From NCBI GenBank assembly GCA_023412495.1, contig JAEYNP010000080.1:124001-188000 (forward strand): DNA of 64,000 nt, written 5' to 3'. The position numbers and the translations under genes were made by a program. The notes below the pieces were generated by a model that saw only the letters and a program-made list of their open reading frames with translations, had not been told where the DNA came from and ran no database searches. Every line of letters begins with the position of its first letter. Position 1 is the stretch's first letter. This document shows, piece after piece, positions 9,048 through 16,916 of the stretch. Source of the stretch: Pseudomonadota bacterium (GTDB taxonomy: Bacteria; Desulfobacterota; Desulfobulbia; Desulfobulbales; Desulfocapsaceae).

Positions 9048-10178
9048 TTACTTGACTACGACATATTTGCCTTTGTCAACGACATACATGGAGAAACCTA
9101 CTCCGATGGCATCGCCTTTCTCGTCAAAGTTTATCTTACCTACAGGTGTATCGACCTTTTCGGTCTGAAGGACCTTTTTCAGATCCTCGAGTTTGGTGGA
9201 ATCGGCCTTTTCGATCGCATTGAGTATGGCCACGGTGGCGGCGTAGGCGCCTTCGAAAAAGGCTCCCGCATCGGCACCGAATGCCTGCTTGTGAGCCTCT
9301 TTGGCTTCTGCGGCCAGCGGATTGGCGGAGTTGTCCTGGGGACCGGCGGCGTATACGCCTTCTGCGGAATCGCCTGCAACCTTGATGAAGGTGTCGTCTT
9401 TTACGCCGTCATCGGAGACGAAGGCGATATCGAGACGCTTTTTCTTCATGATGCCGACGATTTTCGATGCTTCCGGATGATATCCGCCGAATACCACGAC
9501 CTGGGCGCCGGACTGCTTGATCTTCTGGACGATTGCCGAATAATCCATTGCGCCGGGAGTGATTCCCTCGAACAGCACCACTTCGCCCTTGCCTTTCTGC
9601 TCGACATGCTTCTTGGCGCCTTCGGCCAGGGGCTTGCCGTAATCGCCTTTATCGTGGATGATGGCGATCTTGGTCAGACCCAGTTTGTCGATGGCAAAAT
9701 CGATCATGGCCGGGGACTGCGCGGCATTCGGGGCGATTGTTCTGAAAAAGTTAGGATAGTTGCCGCTATAGGTCAGTTCGTCGCTGGTAGCGGACGGAGA
9801 CATGACAAGCACGTTGGCATTCTTGTAAATCGGCATTGCGGCTATGGTAGCCCCTGAGCAGATATGTCCGAGAACCACTTCCGCGCCATCGGATACCAGT
9901 TTGGTGGCGGTGTTGGTGGCTATCTCCGGCTTGCACACGTCATCTTCGACCAACATTTCCACCTTTTTGCCATTGATGCCGCCATTGGCGTTCACCTTGT
10001 CGATAACCAGCTTGGCGGCGTTGACAGTAGGCAGACCGTATGATGCGAGGTCGCCGCTGTGCGGACCGGCGACACCGAATTTAATGGTGTCTCCGGCAAC
10101 GCCCATTGCTGGAGCAGACAGGGCTATCAAGACACAGGCGGCGGTTGAAAGCAGTTTCCCACTCAGAGTCAACTTCAT
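9048..10178 (-). CDS. livK: Branched-chain amino acid ABC transporter substrate-binding protein
   Basis: 376 residues. A signal peptide is visible (MKLTLSGKLLSTAACVLIAL, ending near Ala-Met-Gly-Val-Ala). The mature part has IKFGVAGPHSGDLASYG and GGINGKKVEMLVEDDVCKP, the type-I periplasmic binding (Peripla_BP_6) pattern. It is the first gene of the liv unit and is preceded by GGGAGG 8 bases before ATG. The ligand is probably Leu/Ile/Val, but this class also binds amides and aromatic acids. Confidence 0.93.
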   Translation of the reverse strand: MKLTLSGKLLSTAACVLIALSAPAMGVAGDTIKFGVAGPHSGDLASYGLPTVNAAKLVIDKVNANGGINGKKVEMLVEDDVCKPEIATNTATKLVSDGAEVVLGHICSGATIAAMPIYKNANVLVMSPSATSDELTYSGNYPNFFRTIAPNAAQSPAMIDFAIDKLGLTKIAIIHDKGDYGKPLAEGAKKHVEQKGKGEVVLFEGITPGAMDYSAIVQKIKQSGAQVVVFGGYHPEASKIVGIMKKKRLDIAFVSDDGVKDDTFIKVAGDSAEGVYAAGPQDNSANPLAAEAKEAHKQAFGADAGAFFEGAYAATVAILNAIEKADSTKLEDLKKVLQTEKVDTPVGKINFDEKGDAIGVGFSMYVVDKGKYVVVK

Positions 10179-10274
10179 TTTTTCCTCCCTCTTTTATTGA
10201 TTGATTCAGGGCTCTCTTAAGACGTTCGTTGCCGAATATCCTAGAAAAGAGCGAGCATATACTACTCGGAAATG

Positions 10275-10303
10275 ATATTAGTCTGTTGCGCCGTAATTTG
10301 CAA
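10275..10303 (-). promoter_or_regulatory. Candidate sigma-70 promoter for the liv operon
   Basis: Read on the minus strand: TTGCAA (10298-10303), a 17-base spacer, then TAATAT (10275-10280). Each hexamer matches consensus at 4 of 6 positions. It would give a leader of about 90 bases before livK. Spacing is ideal but the hexamers are mediocre. Confidence 0.4.
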
Positions 10304-10311
10304 AATTTAAT

Positions 10312-10445
10312 GCGGGCTGGCCCACAACCCAAGGACTGTTATCCCCTCCCACAGCAGAGGGGACTCTTTTCAGTACCCCCTTGAGGGGTATAAGTACCTT
10401 TACGAAATTCGTCTCAAAAAAACAGGAAACGATTTTCTCAGATAC
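10312..10445. repeat. Dispersed intergenic repeat, GTACCCC family, copy 1
   Basis: It begins GCGGGCTGG and contains the CCCCTCC...GGAGGGG-type hairpin region, then ACTCTTTTCAGTACCCCC, TTGAGGGGTAT, AAGTACCTTTACGAAATTCG and GGAAACGATTTTC. It matches the copy at 28268-28403 block by block and shares the core with 18301-18435, 29191-29320 and 39705-39780. It lies between the divergent livK and lpxK, so here it is not a terminator of either gene. The rest of this 313-base gap holds the liv promoter region. Confidence 0.8.
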
Positions 10446-10491
10446 TCAAGTAAAAAGCGCTGATGAGTACCTTATTTCCCCCTGAATTGCT

Positions 10492-11547
10492 ATGCCAAAC
10501 CTCCTGGACACACTCTTTTTCCTCGGTCGTCCAATAAGCCCTTTGTATGGCCTTGCCATGAAGGTCCGGGAAGGTTTCTATAAGAAGGGTCTCTTTCGCT
10601 GTCATTCTCTCCCCGTCCCTGTCGTTTCGGTCGGCAATCTGGTCCTGGGAGGTACAGGAAAAACACCAACTGTCAGGTATTTGGCAGAGTTCCTTAAGGC
10701 ACAGGGTTATCATCCGGCAATCATCAGCAGGGGCTACGGCGGAAAGGCCGGGGAGAAGGTAAATATCGTCTCCGATGGCGCTCAGCTTCTGCTCGGCCCG
10801 CAACAGGCCGGCGACGAACCTTTTATGCTCGCCCGTTCCCTGCCGGGGATACCGGTTCTTACCGGGACAAGGCGTATTTGGCCCTGCCGGTGGACAGTTG
10901 AAAAATTCCATGCCGACCTGATTATTCTCGATGACGGCTTTCAGCATCTTGCGGTCAGGAGGGATATCGATCTTGTCCTTTTCGACGGCTCCAATCTCGC
11001 CGGCAACAGCCGCATCTTTCCAGGAGGCGTGTTGCGGGAGCCCATTTCCGCCCTGCACAGGTGCGATGCATTTCTGCTTACCGGAATGACGGAGGTAAAC
11101 CGCGAAAGGGCGGAATTGTTCGGCAGACTCTTGCAGAGTCGTTTTCCCGGCAAAGCCCTTTTCTACTCCTGCATCGGACGGCATGAACTTAAAGATCCCC
11201 ATCATGCCGGAGTTCCCGCCGACCGCGACAAGGTTTTCTTCGGCTTCTGCGGTATCGCCAACCCGTCCAGATTCGAAGAATCACTGAAAAAGCTAGGAAT
11301 TCATTTAGCAGGTTGTCTCACTTTGTCCGACCATGTCGCTTACAATCAGGCACTGGTTGACAATCTTTGCGAGAAAGCCGGAAACCACGGTGCGACGCAT
11401 CTTGTCACCACGGAAAAAGATTATGTCAAATTAGAATCACTCAAGATTTCTCTGCCTATCGCATTTCTGGAAATTGGTGTGCAGCAAGAAATCGATTTCG
11501 AAGAATTCATTCTCAGATCGCTCAGGTCTAAAGACAGAACCGGCTAA
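10492..11547 (+). CDS. lpxK: Tetraacyldisaccharide 4'-kinase
   Basis: 351 residues, typical LpxK length. The family P-loop VGNLVLGGTGKTPTVRYLAE is at about residues 44-63. ISRGYGG, GDEPFMLAR, LILDDGFQH and GPLREP-type FPGGVLREPISAL follow. It phosphorylates the lipid A disaccharide at the 4' position at the inner membrane, just downstream of LpxB in the pathway. There is no clear Shine-Dalgarno before the ATG; the start is chosen by family length. Confidence 0.95.
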   Translation: MPNLLDTLFFLGRPISPLYGLAMKVREGFYKKGLFRCHSLPVPVVSVGNLVLGGTGKTPTVRYLAEFLKAQGYHPAIISRGYGGKAGEKVNIVSDGAQLLLGPQQAGDEPFMLARSLPGIPVLTGTRRIWPCRWTVEKFHADLIILDDGFQHLAVRRDIDLVLFDGSNLAGNSRIFPGGVLREPISALHRCDAFLLTGMTEVNRERAELFGRLLQSRFPGKALFYSCIGRHELKDPHHAGVPADRDKVFFGFCGIANPSRFEESLKKLGIHLAGCLTLSDHVAYNQALVDNLCEKAGNHGATHLVTTEKDYVKLESLKISLPIAFLEIGVQQEIDFEEFILRSLRSKDRTG

Positions 11548-11693
11548 TGGTAGTCGGCTGTGGGAAAAATTACTTCATCAGATTGATCGAGTGTTTTTTT
11601 TCACACATTAAGTCGAATGGCTCAAGAATCTGCCACATTTAGTAATCTCTTGTTATTTCGAACTAAAATAGGAAATATGATGATTTTGTTTGG

Positions 11694-11733
11694 TGGCATA
11701 AAATTTGCACTTTCGAGTAAAAATATTTTTACT
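11694..11733 (+). promoter_or_regulatory. Sigma-54-like promoter plus 18-bp palindrome upstream of lpxC
   Basis: TGGCATAAAATTTGCA (11694-11709) has the diagnostic GG-N10-GC spacing and matches TGGCAC-N5-TTGCA at nearly every conserved position. Seven bases on, AGTAAAAATATTTTTACT (11716-11733) is a perfect 18-bp palindrome where transcription would start, suggesting an operator or a leader hairpin. The lpxC ATG is at 11749, preceded by AAAGGAATCAA. The upstream part of this 201-base gap holds a small GTG...CAC hairpin with a T8 run at about 11590-11606, a possible lpxK terminator. No upstream activator site was identified. Confidence 0.5.
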
Positions 11734-11748
11734 TTGTAAAGGAATCAA

Positions 11749-12738
11749 ATGTCTATACCCATCGAGCCATTTCAACATACACTGAAGAAGCCGGTCAGTT
11801 GCTGTGGTGTCGGCCTGCACTCCGGACGAACTGTCAATCTTTCCATTAAACCTGCCCCGGTCAATAACGGCATCCGTTTCTTTCGAACCGACCTCTCTTC
11901 GAAAAAGCACGTGCCGGCGCATATGGACAAGGTCGTGGATACTAGACTTGCCACGACCCTCGGCAATGAAGACTTCCAGGTTTCAACCACCGAACACTTG
12001 CTTGCCGCGCTGCACGGATTTGGAATAGACAACGCCAACGTGGAACTCGATTCCGCCGAGGTGCCGATCATGGACGGCAGTGCGGAACCTTTCTTCCAGT
12101 TGCTCAAGCTTACCGGCAAGACCAGGCAGAACGGACTACGCAAGGTGCTGCGCATCACGCGGCCCATTTATTTTAAAGACGACGATAAATGCCTGACGAT
12201 TTCGCCGTATAACGGCTTCAAGGTTACCGGAGAGATAGCTTTTGATGACACCATCATCAAAAAGCAGCGCTTCACCTTCGATTTGTTCACCGATCATTTC
12301 GGCGATGAGATCGCCAGGGCCAGAACATTTGGCTATGTGGAACAGGTCGAGGAACTCTGGGCCAACGGCCTGGCTCTTGGCAGCTCCCTCGCCAATGTCA
12401 TTGCCATCCACTGGAACAGAAAATCGGTCCTGAACGAAGACGGCCTACGCTATGAGGACGAATTCATTCGCCACAAAGTGCTCGATCTCCTGGGAGATAT
12501 CGCCCTGCTGGGGTGCCCGGTCCTCGGTCATGTGGAAGCTTATAAAGCGGGACACGCCCAACACTTGGGGTTGATGCAGGCGATCGCCGCTTCGCCCGAA
12601 TGCTGGGAGATAGTCGCCTTGAAAAAGAATGGAACTCATGCGGTGCTCGATAAAGTTGCCGCATGTTCAAAATCGGCAAGTACTCTCTTGATGCCGTTTT
12701 TCAATTGTAAGCCGGACGCTGCCATCTCTGCCGCATAA
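11749..12738 (+). CDS. lpxC: UDP-3-O-acyl-N-acetylglucosamine deacetylase
   Basis: 329 residues. The start TLKKPVSCCGVGLHSGRTVNL is the LpxC opening. The zinc and catalytic motifs are STTEHLLAALHGFGIDN (His zinc ligand), MDGSAEPF and HKVLDLLGDIALLG (HKxLDxxGD), plus the final HVEAYKAGHAQHLGL histidine. It catalyses the first committed step of lipid A synthesis, a zinc-dependent deacetylation. The good SD AAAGGA supports this ATG. A short extra C-terminal tail follows the catalytic core. Confidence 0.96.
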   Translation: MSIPIEPFQHTLKKPVSCCGVGLHSGRTVNLSIKPAPVNNGIRFFRTDLSSKKHVPAHMDKVVDTRLATTLGNEDFQVSTTEHLLAALHGFGIDNANVELDSAEVPIMDGSAEPFFQLLKLTGKTRQNGLRKVLRITRPIYFKDDDKCLTISPYNGFKVTGEIAFDDTIIKKQRFTFDLFTDHFGDEIARARTFGYVEQVEELWANGLALGSSLANVIAIHWNRKSVLNEDGLRYEDEFIRHKVLDLLGDIALLGCPVLGHVEAYKAGHAQHLGLMQAIAASPECWEIVALKKNGTHAVLDKVAACSKSASTLLMPFFNCKPDAAISAA

Positions 12739-12758
12739 AATTCCGGTCTCATCTCCTC

Positions 12759-12790
12759 GCCCCCACTAAAGAATTCTCTGTAGTGGGGGC
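12759..12790 (+). terminator. Intrinsic terminator-like hairpin after lpxC
   Basis: GCCCCCACTA (12759-12768) pairs perfectly with TAGTGGGGGC (12781-12790) around a 12-base loop, 20 bases after the lpxC stop. The following bases (TTCCGCTTCC) are only moderately T-rich, so termination strength is uncertain. Confidence 0.6.
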
Positions 12791-12837
12791 TTCCGCTTCC
12801 CCACTCACTTCCATATCCCTTGTTCCGGCTGCCACAC

Positions 12838-12917
12838 TCGGTTACTTTCGTTTGCTGGGCATAACTCGAGAAGTCAGCGGATAGCTGGCCTAAAATGGAG
12901 CGAGCAAACAATACCGA
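12838..12917 (+). other. Possible structured RNA in the lpxC-hydrolase gap
   Basis: A long-range stem can be drawn: TCGGT (12838-12842) with ACCGA (12913-12917), an internal loop, then GTTTGCT (12850-12856) with AGCAAAC (12903-12909). Inside are GGGC/GCCT and a CAGC-GGATA-GCTG hairpin (12875-12887). It lies in a 500-base gap without a convincing gene. The next about 130 bases are very AT-rich, as expected of a promoter region. There is no match to an RNA family I recognise, and this could be chance folding. Confidence 0.25.
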
Positions 12918-13075
12918 ATCGCGTTTCATTTCTTAATCAAGCTCTTGATCAAGTCTTAGTAATATGGGTTTAATACTTTCAATATCAAGTATTTTATTTA
13001 GTAAATATCATCTATTGCATTGATTTAATAATTAAATATTGAATTGAGAATAATTTCTAATAATGACATAATCTG

Positions 13076-13103
13076 TTGACGTCAGTTTTAAATAGGGTAT
13101 ACT
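13076..13103 (+). promoter_or_regulatory. Sigma-70 promoter for the cell-wall hydrolase gene
   Basis: TTGACG (13076-13081), a 16-base spacer, then TATACT (13098-13103): five of six matches in each hexamer, preceded by about 120 AT-rich bases like an UP element. Transcription would start near 13110, giving a leader of about 135 bases. The leader holds a small CCCAA...TTGGG hairpin at about 13201-13216. Confidence 0.75.
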
Positions 13104-13245
13104 GACACGCATGATCCCTTTGTTGTGGATTGCAGATTGCTAGGAACTGTCAGTGTAATTATGGAGGCTGGGTCGTTACAAACACAACCGGAGCATACCC
13201 CCCAATTTTTTGTTGGGCAACCTCAAGAATGAAGGAGATATGACC

Positions 13246-13608
13246 ATGACATTACTTGAAGGCCTGTTATGGCTGACCCTCAATGTGTATCATGAAGCGA
13301 GGTCGGAGCCGCAGATCGGACAGCTGGCTGTGGCCTTTGTCACTCTCAACAGGGCAAATGAAAGAGGTGTACCGATCAAGGAAGTTGTTCAAGAGCCGTA
13401 CCAATTCAGCTGGACCTCGAACAAGGGATCATATATGCCGGATGATCCGAAAGCTTTTCTCGAATGTATGCATTCGGTCTACCTTGCTCTGCAGACCAAT
13501 GATTTCACCCAAGGCGCCACCCACTTCCATCTGAAATCCGTAGAACCAAGCTGGACTTCCTCCTACACCTTCCTGGATCAATACGGTTCGCACAAATTCT
13601 ACAAATGA
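13246..13608 (+). CDS. SleB/CwlJ-type cell-wall hydrolase (Hydrolase_2)
   Basis: About 120 residues. NVYHEARSEPQIGQLAVAFV contains the catalytic-type Glu of the SleB/CwlJ YHEAR(G/S)E motif, followed by the VTLNRA segment. TQGATHFH and the C-terminal G-S-H-K-F-Y fit the domain end. AAGGAG at 13232-13237 is 8 bases before the ATG at 13246, so that start is preferred over the ATG at 13240 or an upstream TTG at 13210. There is no signal peptide or LysM domain, only the catalytic domain. In spore formers this family digests spore cortex; in Gram-negatives it is found as a general muramidase-like enzyme. Confidence 0.8.
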   Translation: MTLLEGLLWLTLNVYHEARSEPQIGQLAVAFVTLNRANERGVPIKEVVQEPYQFSWTSNKGSYMPDDPKAFLECMHSVYLALQTNDFTQGATHFHLKSVEPSWTSSYTFLDQYGSHKFYK

Positions 13609-13613
13609 AATAA

Positions 13614-13651
13614 AAACCACCCGGCAATTCAGCCACATTGCCGAGTGGTTT
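13614..13651 (+). terminator. Terminator after the cell-wall hydrolase gene
   Basis: AAACCACCCGGCAAT (13614-13628) pairs with ATTGCCGAGTGGTTT (13637-13651) over 15 positions with one mismatch, 5 bases after the stop. Both sides are A/T flanked, so it may act on either strand. The next about 150 bases to the DegT gene hold nothing I recognise. Confidence 0.8.
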
Positions 13652-13804
13652 GGCAGGAAAAGTCCGATTTCTCACCAACGCAACTTCTGCGTATGCTCAG
13701 CGCGAAGCTTGTTGCCGCAGCATTGCGCCACTGTTGTTTACTTTGCAGGTTCGGTGGAAATATGATGGAATCCGAATCAAACTTGAATCGCCTGGACATC
13801 GGGG

Positions 13805-15010
13805 TTAGACGTACCGCGCCTTATTCAAGGCCTGAGCCAGTTGCTGGAGTTTAGCTTCGTCCATTCTCACCGAAACCGGATAGACCAGAGTTCGCTCAAG
13901 CAGTGCCGAAGATTGCGGCAATGCCTGAGGATCGTAGACTATCCTTCTCTTGCCGGAGGCGGGATCGACAAAGGGAAAGCCCGAACTGGTGATTGTTTTG
14001 CCCTGGAGCAGGTGCTCCCATTGCGGATAAAAGTGCCAGGTGTTTTCAGAGAAGTTGATCGCTCCCGCACCCTCCTGCCGCAAGCACTCGTTGACCCTGC
14101 GGCAATGCTCCCTGTCCTGCATAATGAAGGCGAAATGCGTCGCAGTATCCCCCTGTTCATCGATCAATTCCCTGAAGACTACGCCGGGGATGCTACTGGC
14201 GGCTTCTTTGAGGAAGGCCTTGTTCTTCTGTTGCGAGGCTACCATATAATTGAGCTTTCCGAGTTGGGCCAGGCCGATTGCCCCCTGAAGCTCCATCATC
14301 CGATAATTGAAGCCGATGAATCTTCTGCCCTCCCCCCCCCTGCCTCCCGGATTGACCGTATGGTCATGCCCGTGATCGTGGTATTCCGACATTGCCCGCC
14401 ACAGGTCCTCATCGCCGGTTATTATCATACCGCCTTCGCCGGTGGTGAGTGTCTTGACCGCATCGAAGGAAAAGGTCCCACACTTGCCGAAGGTGCCGAG
14501 ATGTTTTCCTTGTATTCGCCCGCCCGCCGCCTGAGCGGTATCTTCCAGGACCGGAATGCCGTGCTTGGCGGCAGTCTCCACGATCTCCGTTATTCGCGCC
14601 TGCGCCCCCAGCATATGGACAGGAATGATGCATTTGGTTTTGGCGGTAATTTTCCTTGCCAGATCCCGGGGGTCCAAGTTCAAGGTGGCGTCGACTTCGG
14701 CGAATACCGGCACTGCGCCGACCTCGAGAATCGCCTCCCAGGTGGCGACGAAGGTAAAGCCCTGGGTGATGACTTCATCCCCCGGACCGATTCCCAAAGC
14801 TGTCAGGGCGACCTTCAGCGCGGCAGTACCGGAGGTCACCGCCTGGGCATGGGACGTGCCGCAGTATTCGGCAAATTTCTGTTCGAATTCTTTTACCTTA
14901 TAAACCCCTTTTCGCTGTTCGTGAAATTCATACCGGAAGAGCACACCGTTATCGAGGACATCCATGATCTCCTTTTTTTCTTCCTGGCCTAGCAGTTCAA
15001 ATCCCGGCAT
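13805..15010 (-). CDS. DegT/DnrJ/EryC1/StrS-family PLP aminotransferase
   Basis: 401 residues. ALKVALTALGIGPGDEVITQ is the sugar-aminotransferase opening. The PLP lysine is in SFDAVKTLTTGEGGMI, and FNYRMMELQGAIGLAQL and EHLL/RLVYPVSVRMDE-type segments follow. The family transaminates keto-sugars (perosamine, bacillosamine, viosamine) for surface glycans or makes aminosugars for secondary products. It stands alone, with no neighbouring nucleotide-sugar genes, so the substrate is unknown. A MITE-like repeat sits 41 bases upstream of its start. Confidence 0.85.
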   Translation of the reverse strand: MPGFELLGQEEKKEIMDVLDNGVLFRYEFHEQRKGVYKVKEFEQKFAEYCGTSHAQAVTSGTAALKVALTALGIGPGDEVITQGFTFVATWEAILEVGAVPVFAEVDATLNLDPRDLARKITAKTKCIIPVHMLGAQARITEIVETAAKHGIPVLEDTAQAAGGRIQGKHLGTFGKCGTFSFDAVKTLTTGEGGMIITGDEDLWRAMSEYHDHGHDHTVNPGGRGGEGRRFIGFNYRMMELQGAIGLAQLGKLNYMVASQQKNKAFLKEAASSIPGVVFRELIDEQGDTATHFAFIMQDREHCRRVNECLRQEGAGAINFSENTWHFYPQWEHLLQGKTITSSGFPFVDPASGKRRIVYDPQALPQSSALLERTLVYPVSVRMDEAKLQQLAQALNKARYV

Positions 15011-15051
15011 AGACGACTCCCTATATCTATTTTCTTTTTGATTATCTCTTT

Positions 15052-15183
15052 GATGGACTCTGGAAAAAATCCGATCTACTTCGTTGTAGGACTGAAACGG
15101 CGCTTCGCTGTACCATATGTACTACCAAAGCGCTGTTTCAGTTTCACTACGCCTCGTAAATCGAACTTTTTCCAGAGTCCATC
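15052..15183. repeat. MITE-like inverted-repeat element, copy 1 (132 bp)
   Basis: Perfect 17-bp terminal inverted repeats: GATGGACTCTGGAAAAA (15052-15068) and its complement TTTTTCCAGAGTCCATC (15167-15183). The arms stay similar through most of the element and meet at a central ACCATATGTAC region, so the whole element is an imperfect palindrome. A 93-bp relative in inverted orientation is at 40060-40152. There is no coding capacity and no clear target-site duplication. It lies between the panC and DegT transcription units. Confidence 0.85.
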
Positions 15184-15211
15184 TCAACGGGTTGGAGCAC
15201 TTTTTACGGCT

Positions 15212-16072
15212 TTATACCTTTTCAGGAATCAGCTTGGCATTGTCGATCAGGCGGACTTTTCCACCGATTCTTGCGGCGATGGCGAGCACACTCTTTATGT
15301 TCACCACAGTCTGGTTCTGCAGGGAGTCCTCGTCGATGACCACGGCGTATTCGAGTTTTGCCCCTGCCTGAGTTATGATCTCCTCAGTTTGACTGATAAT
15401 CGCCTCGGTCGAAACCTCACCCGGGGCAGCCACGACGAACCTGCGGGCCGCGTGAATCGCCTGGGACAGGCAGAGGGCCTGATGCCGGCTTTCTCCCTGC
15501 AGGTATTTGTTGCGGGAACTCATGGCGAGACCGTCCGGCTCGCGGATTATCGGGCAGCCTACGATCTCGATGCCGAGGTTGAGGTCTGCCGTCATTTGCC
15601 TGATGATCGCCAGCTGCTGAAAATCCTTCTGCCCGAAGACAGCGACATCGGGTCGGCTCAGATGAAAGAGCTTGAGCACCACGGTAGCCACCCCATCGAA
15701 ATGGCCCGGCCGGTCGGCCCCGCACATACCCTGTGATAATTGCGTAACGCTCACCCTGGTCTGGAAGGAGGCACCGTACATATCGCCTGCTTTCGGACAG
15801 AAAACTGCATGGACCCCCTCCTGCTCGGCCAGCCGACAATCAATTTCCAACTGACGCGGATAGGAAGCGAAATCCTCGTTCGGCCCGAACTGCATGGGAT
15901 TGACGAAGATACTGACAATGATCCTATCGGCAAGGCTTACGGCGCGGCGCATAAGCGACAGGTGCCCTTCGTGGAGACAACCCATGGTCGGCACCAACGC
16001 TATTTTCAGCCCCTGTCGATGCCACTCCCGAGCCTGCCGGGTGATTTCCGTAAGCGAGGAGATTGTTTTCAC
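15212..16072 (-). CDS. panC: Pantothenate synthetase
   Basis: 286 residues. VPTMGCLHEGHLSLMRRA carries the HxGH nucleotidyl-transferase motif. VSIFVNPMQFGPNEDFASYP, FGQKDFQQLAIIR and SSRNKYL are all canonical PanC. It condenses pantoate with beta-alanine using ATP. The first base triplets overlap the stop of the TPR gene by 4 bases, so the two are probably translated together. Confidence 0.97.
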   Translation of the reverse strand: MKTISSLTEITRQAREWHRQGLKIALVPTMGCLHEGHLSLMRRAVSLADRIIVSIFVNPMQFGPNEDFASYPRQLEIDCRLAEQEGVHAVFCPKAGDMYGASFQTRVSVTQLSQGMCGADRPGHFDGVATVVLKLFHLSRPDVAVFGQKDFQQLAIIRQMTADLNLGIEIVGCPIIREPDGLAMSSRNKYLQGESRHQALCLSQAIHAARRFVVAAPGEVSTEAIISQTEEIITQAGAKLEYAVVIDEDSLQNQTVVNIKSVLAIAARIGGKVRLIDNAKLIPEKV

Positions 16073-16764
16073 GTTCGAGCCTTCAAACGGGCAATTTTAT
16101 CTTCTATTTCAGCTTTTGCCTGGGCAAGGGACGGATCGTCACCGAGACTGATCAGGAACTCATTGTACACAGCAAGCGCCTTATCTATGTTGCCCTGCAT
16201 CTCCTCGATGCGACCCATTCCGGTATAGGCCAGATGTTCAAAGCCCTTATAGCCCTTCAAGGCATCGTACTGGCTAACCGCTTCGGAATATTTTTTGTCG
16301 GCTTCATAGGATTGGGCAATGCCGAACAGCACCAGGGGATAGAGGGGGTTGGATTTTTTCACCTCGCCGAGGATCTTGCTGTATCTGGCCCCGGCGTCGG
16401 CGTATGTGCCGTTTTTCATGTCGAGGTGGGCAAGCTCGATTTTCGCCCACAGCGCCGAGGAGGTGCTGCCGTATTGTTCCACGATTTTTTGCAAGGCTTC
16501 GGCCTGTCCCGTACCGCTCAGCTGCATGGCCGCGGCCAATGCCGAAGAGGCCTCTTCCCGCACGCGTTCTCGATAGGAATTGTAGAGCGAGCCGGAAACC
16601 ACGGCGACTATGGTGACTATCAAGACGATTTTGATTAATTTCTGGTACTTGCGGATAAAGGCGATGGCCTTCGGAGGCAGGTTGAAATGTTCCAGCAACC
16701 CCTCGACCTTATCCATGGTGGTTTCGGCAGTCAGCCGCTTATTGAACGCATTCTCACTGGCCAT
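16069..16764 (-). CDS. TPR membrane protein, YfgM-like
   Basis: 231 residues. A single membrane segment lies at about residues 43-62 (LIKIVLIVTIVAVVSGSLYN), preceded by a basic cytoplasmic stretch, then TPR-like helices to the end. This is the layout of YfgM, a membrane-anchored TPR protein that works beside the Sec translocon and periplasmic chaperones. Sequence similarity to YfgM itself is not provable here. It is coupled to panC by overlap and divergent from xseA across 152 bases. Confidence 0.65.
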   Translation of the reverse strand: MASENAFNKRLTAETTMDKVEGLLEHFNLPPKAIAFIRKYQKLIKIVLIVTIVAVVSGSLYNSYRERVREEASSALAAAMQLSGTGQAEALQKIVEQYGSTSSALWAKIELAHLDMKNGTYADAGARYSKILGEVKKSNPLYPLVLFGIAQSYEADKKYSEAVSQYDALKGYKGFEHLAYTGMGRIEEMQGNIDKALAVYNEFLISLGDDPSLAQAKAEIEDKIARLKART

Positions 16765-16916
16765 GCGATACTCCTCCTCATGCGAGATGTTATGCTTTCC
16801 ATGATAAAAGACAGGACATGAACCGCAAACTATAATATATAGGCTGTTATCTGTCCACGGAGAAACCTCAGGGGTTCGTCCGTGCCTACTTGCGATGAAT
16901 AGATCCGGTTAGAAAA

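Noticed and set aside
12636..12929. Minus-strand frame of 97 codons covering the lpxC end and the following gap
   Set aside because: It runs through the lpxC coding end and the terminator hairpin; no similarity to a known family. The structured-RNA reading of the gap is more plausible.
13645..13854. Short plus-strand frame between the hydrolase and the DegT gene
   Set aside because: Begins inside the terminator hairpin, low-complexity content and overlaps the DegT 3' end.
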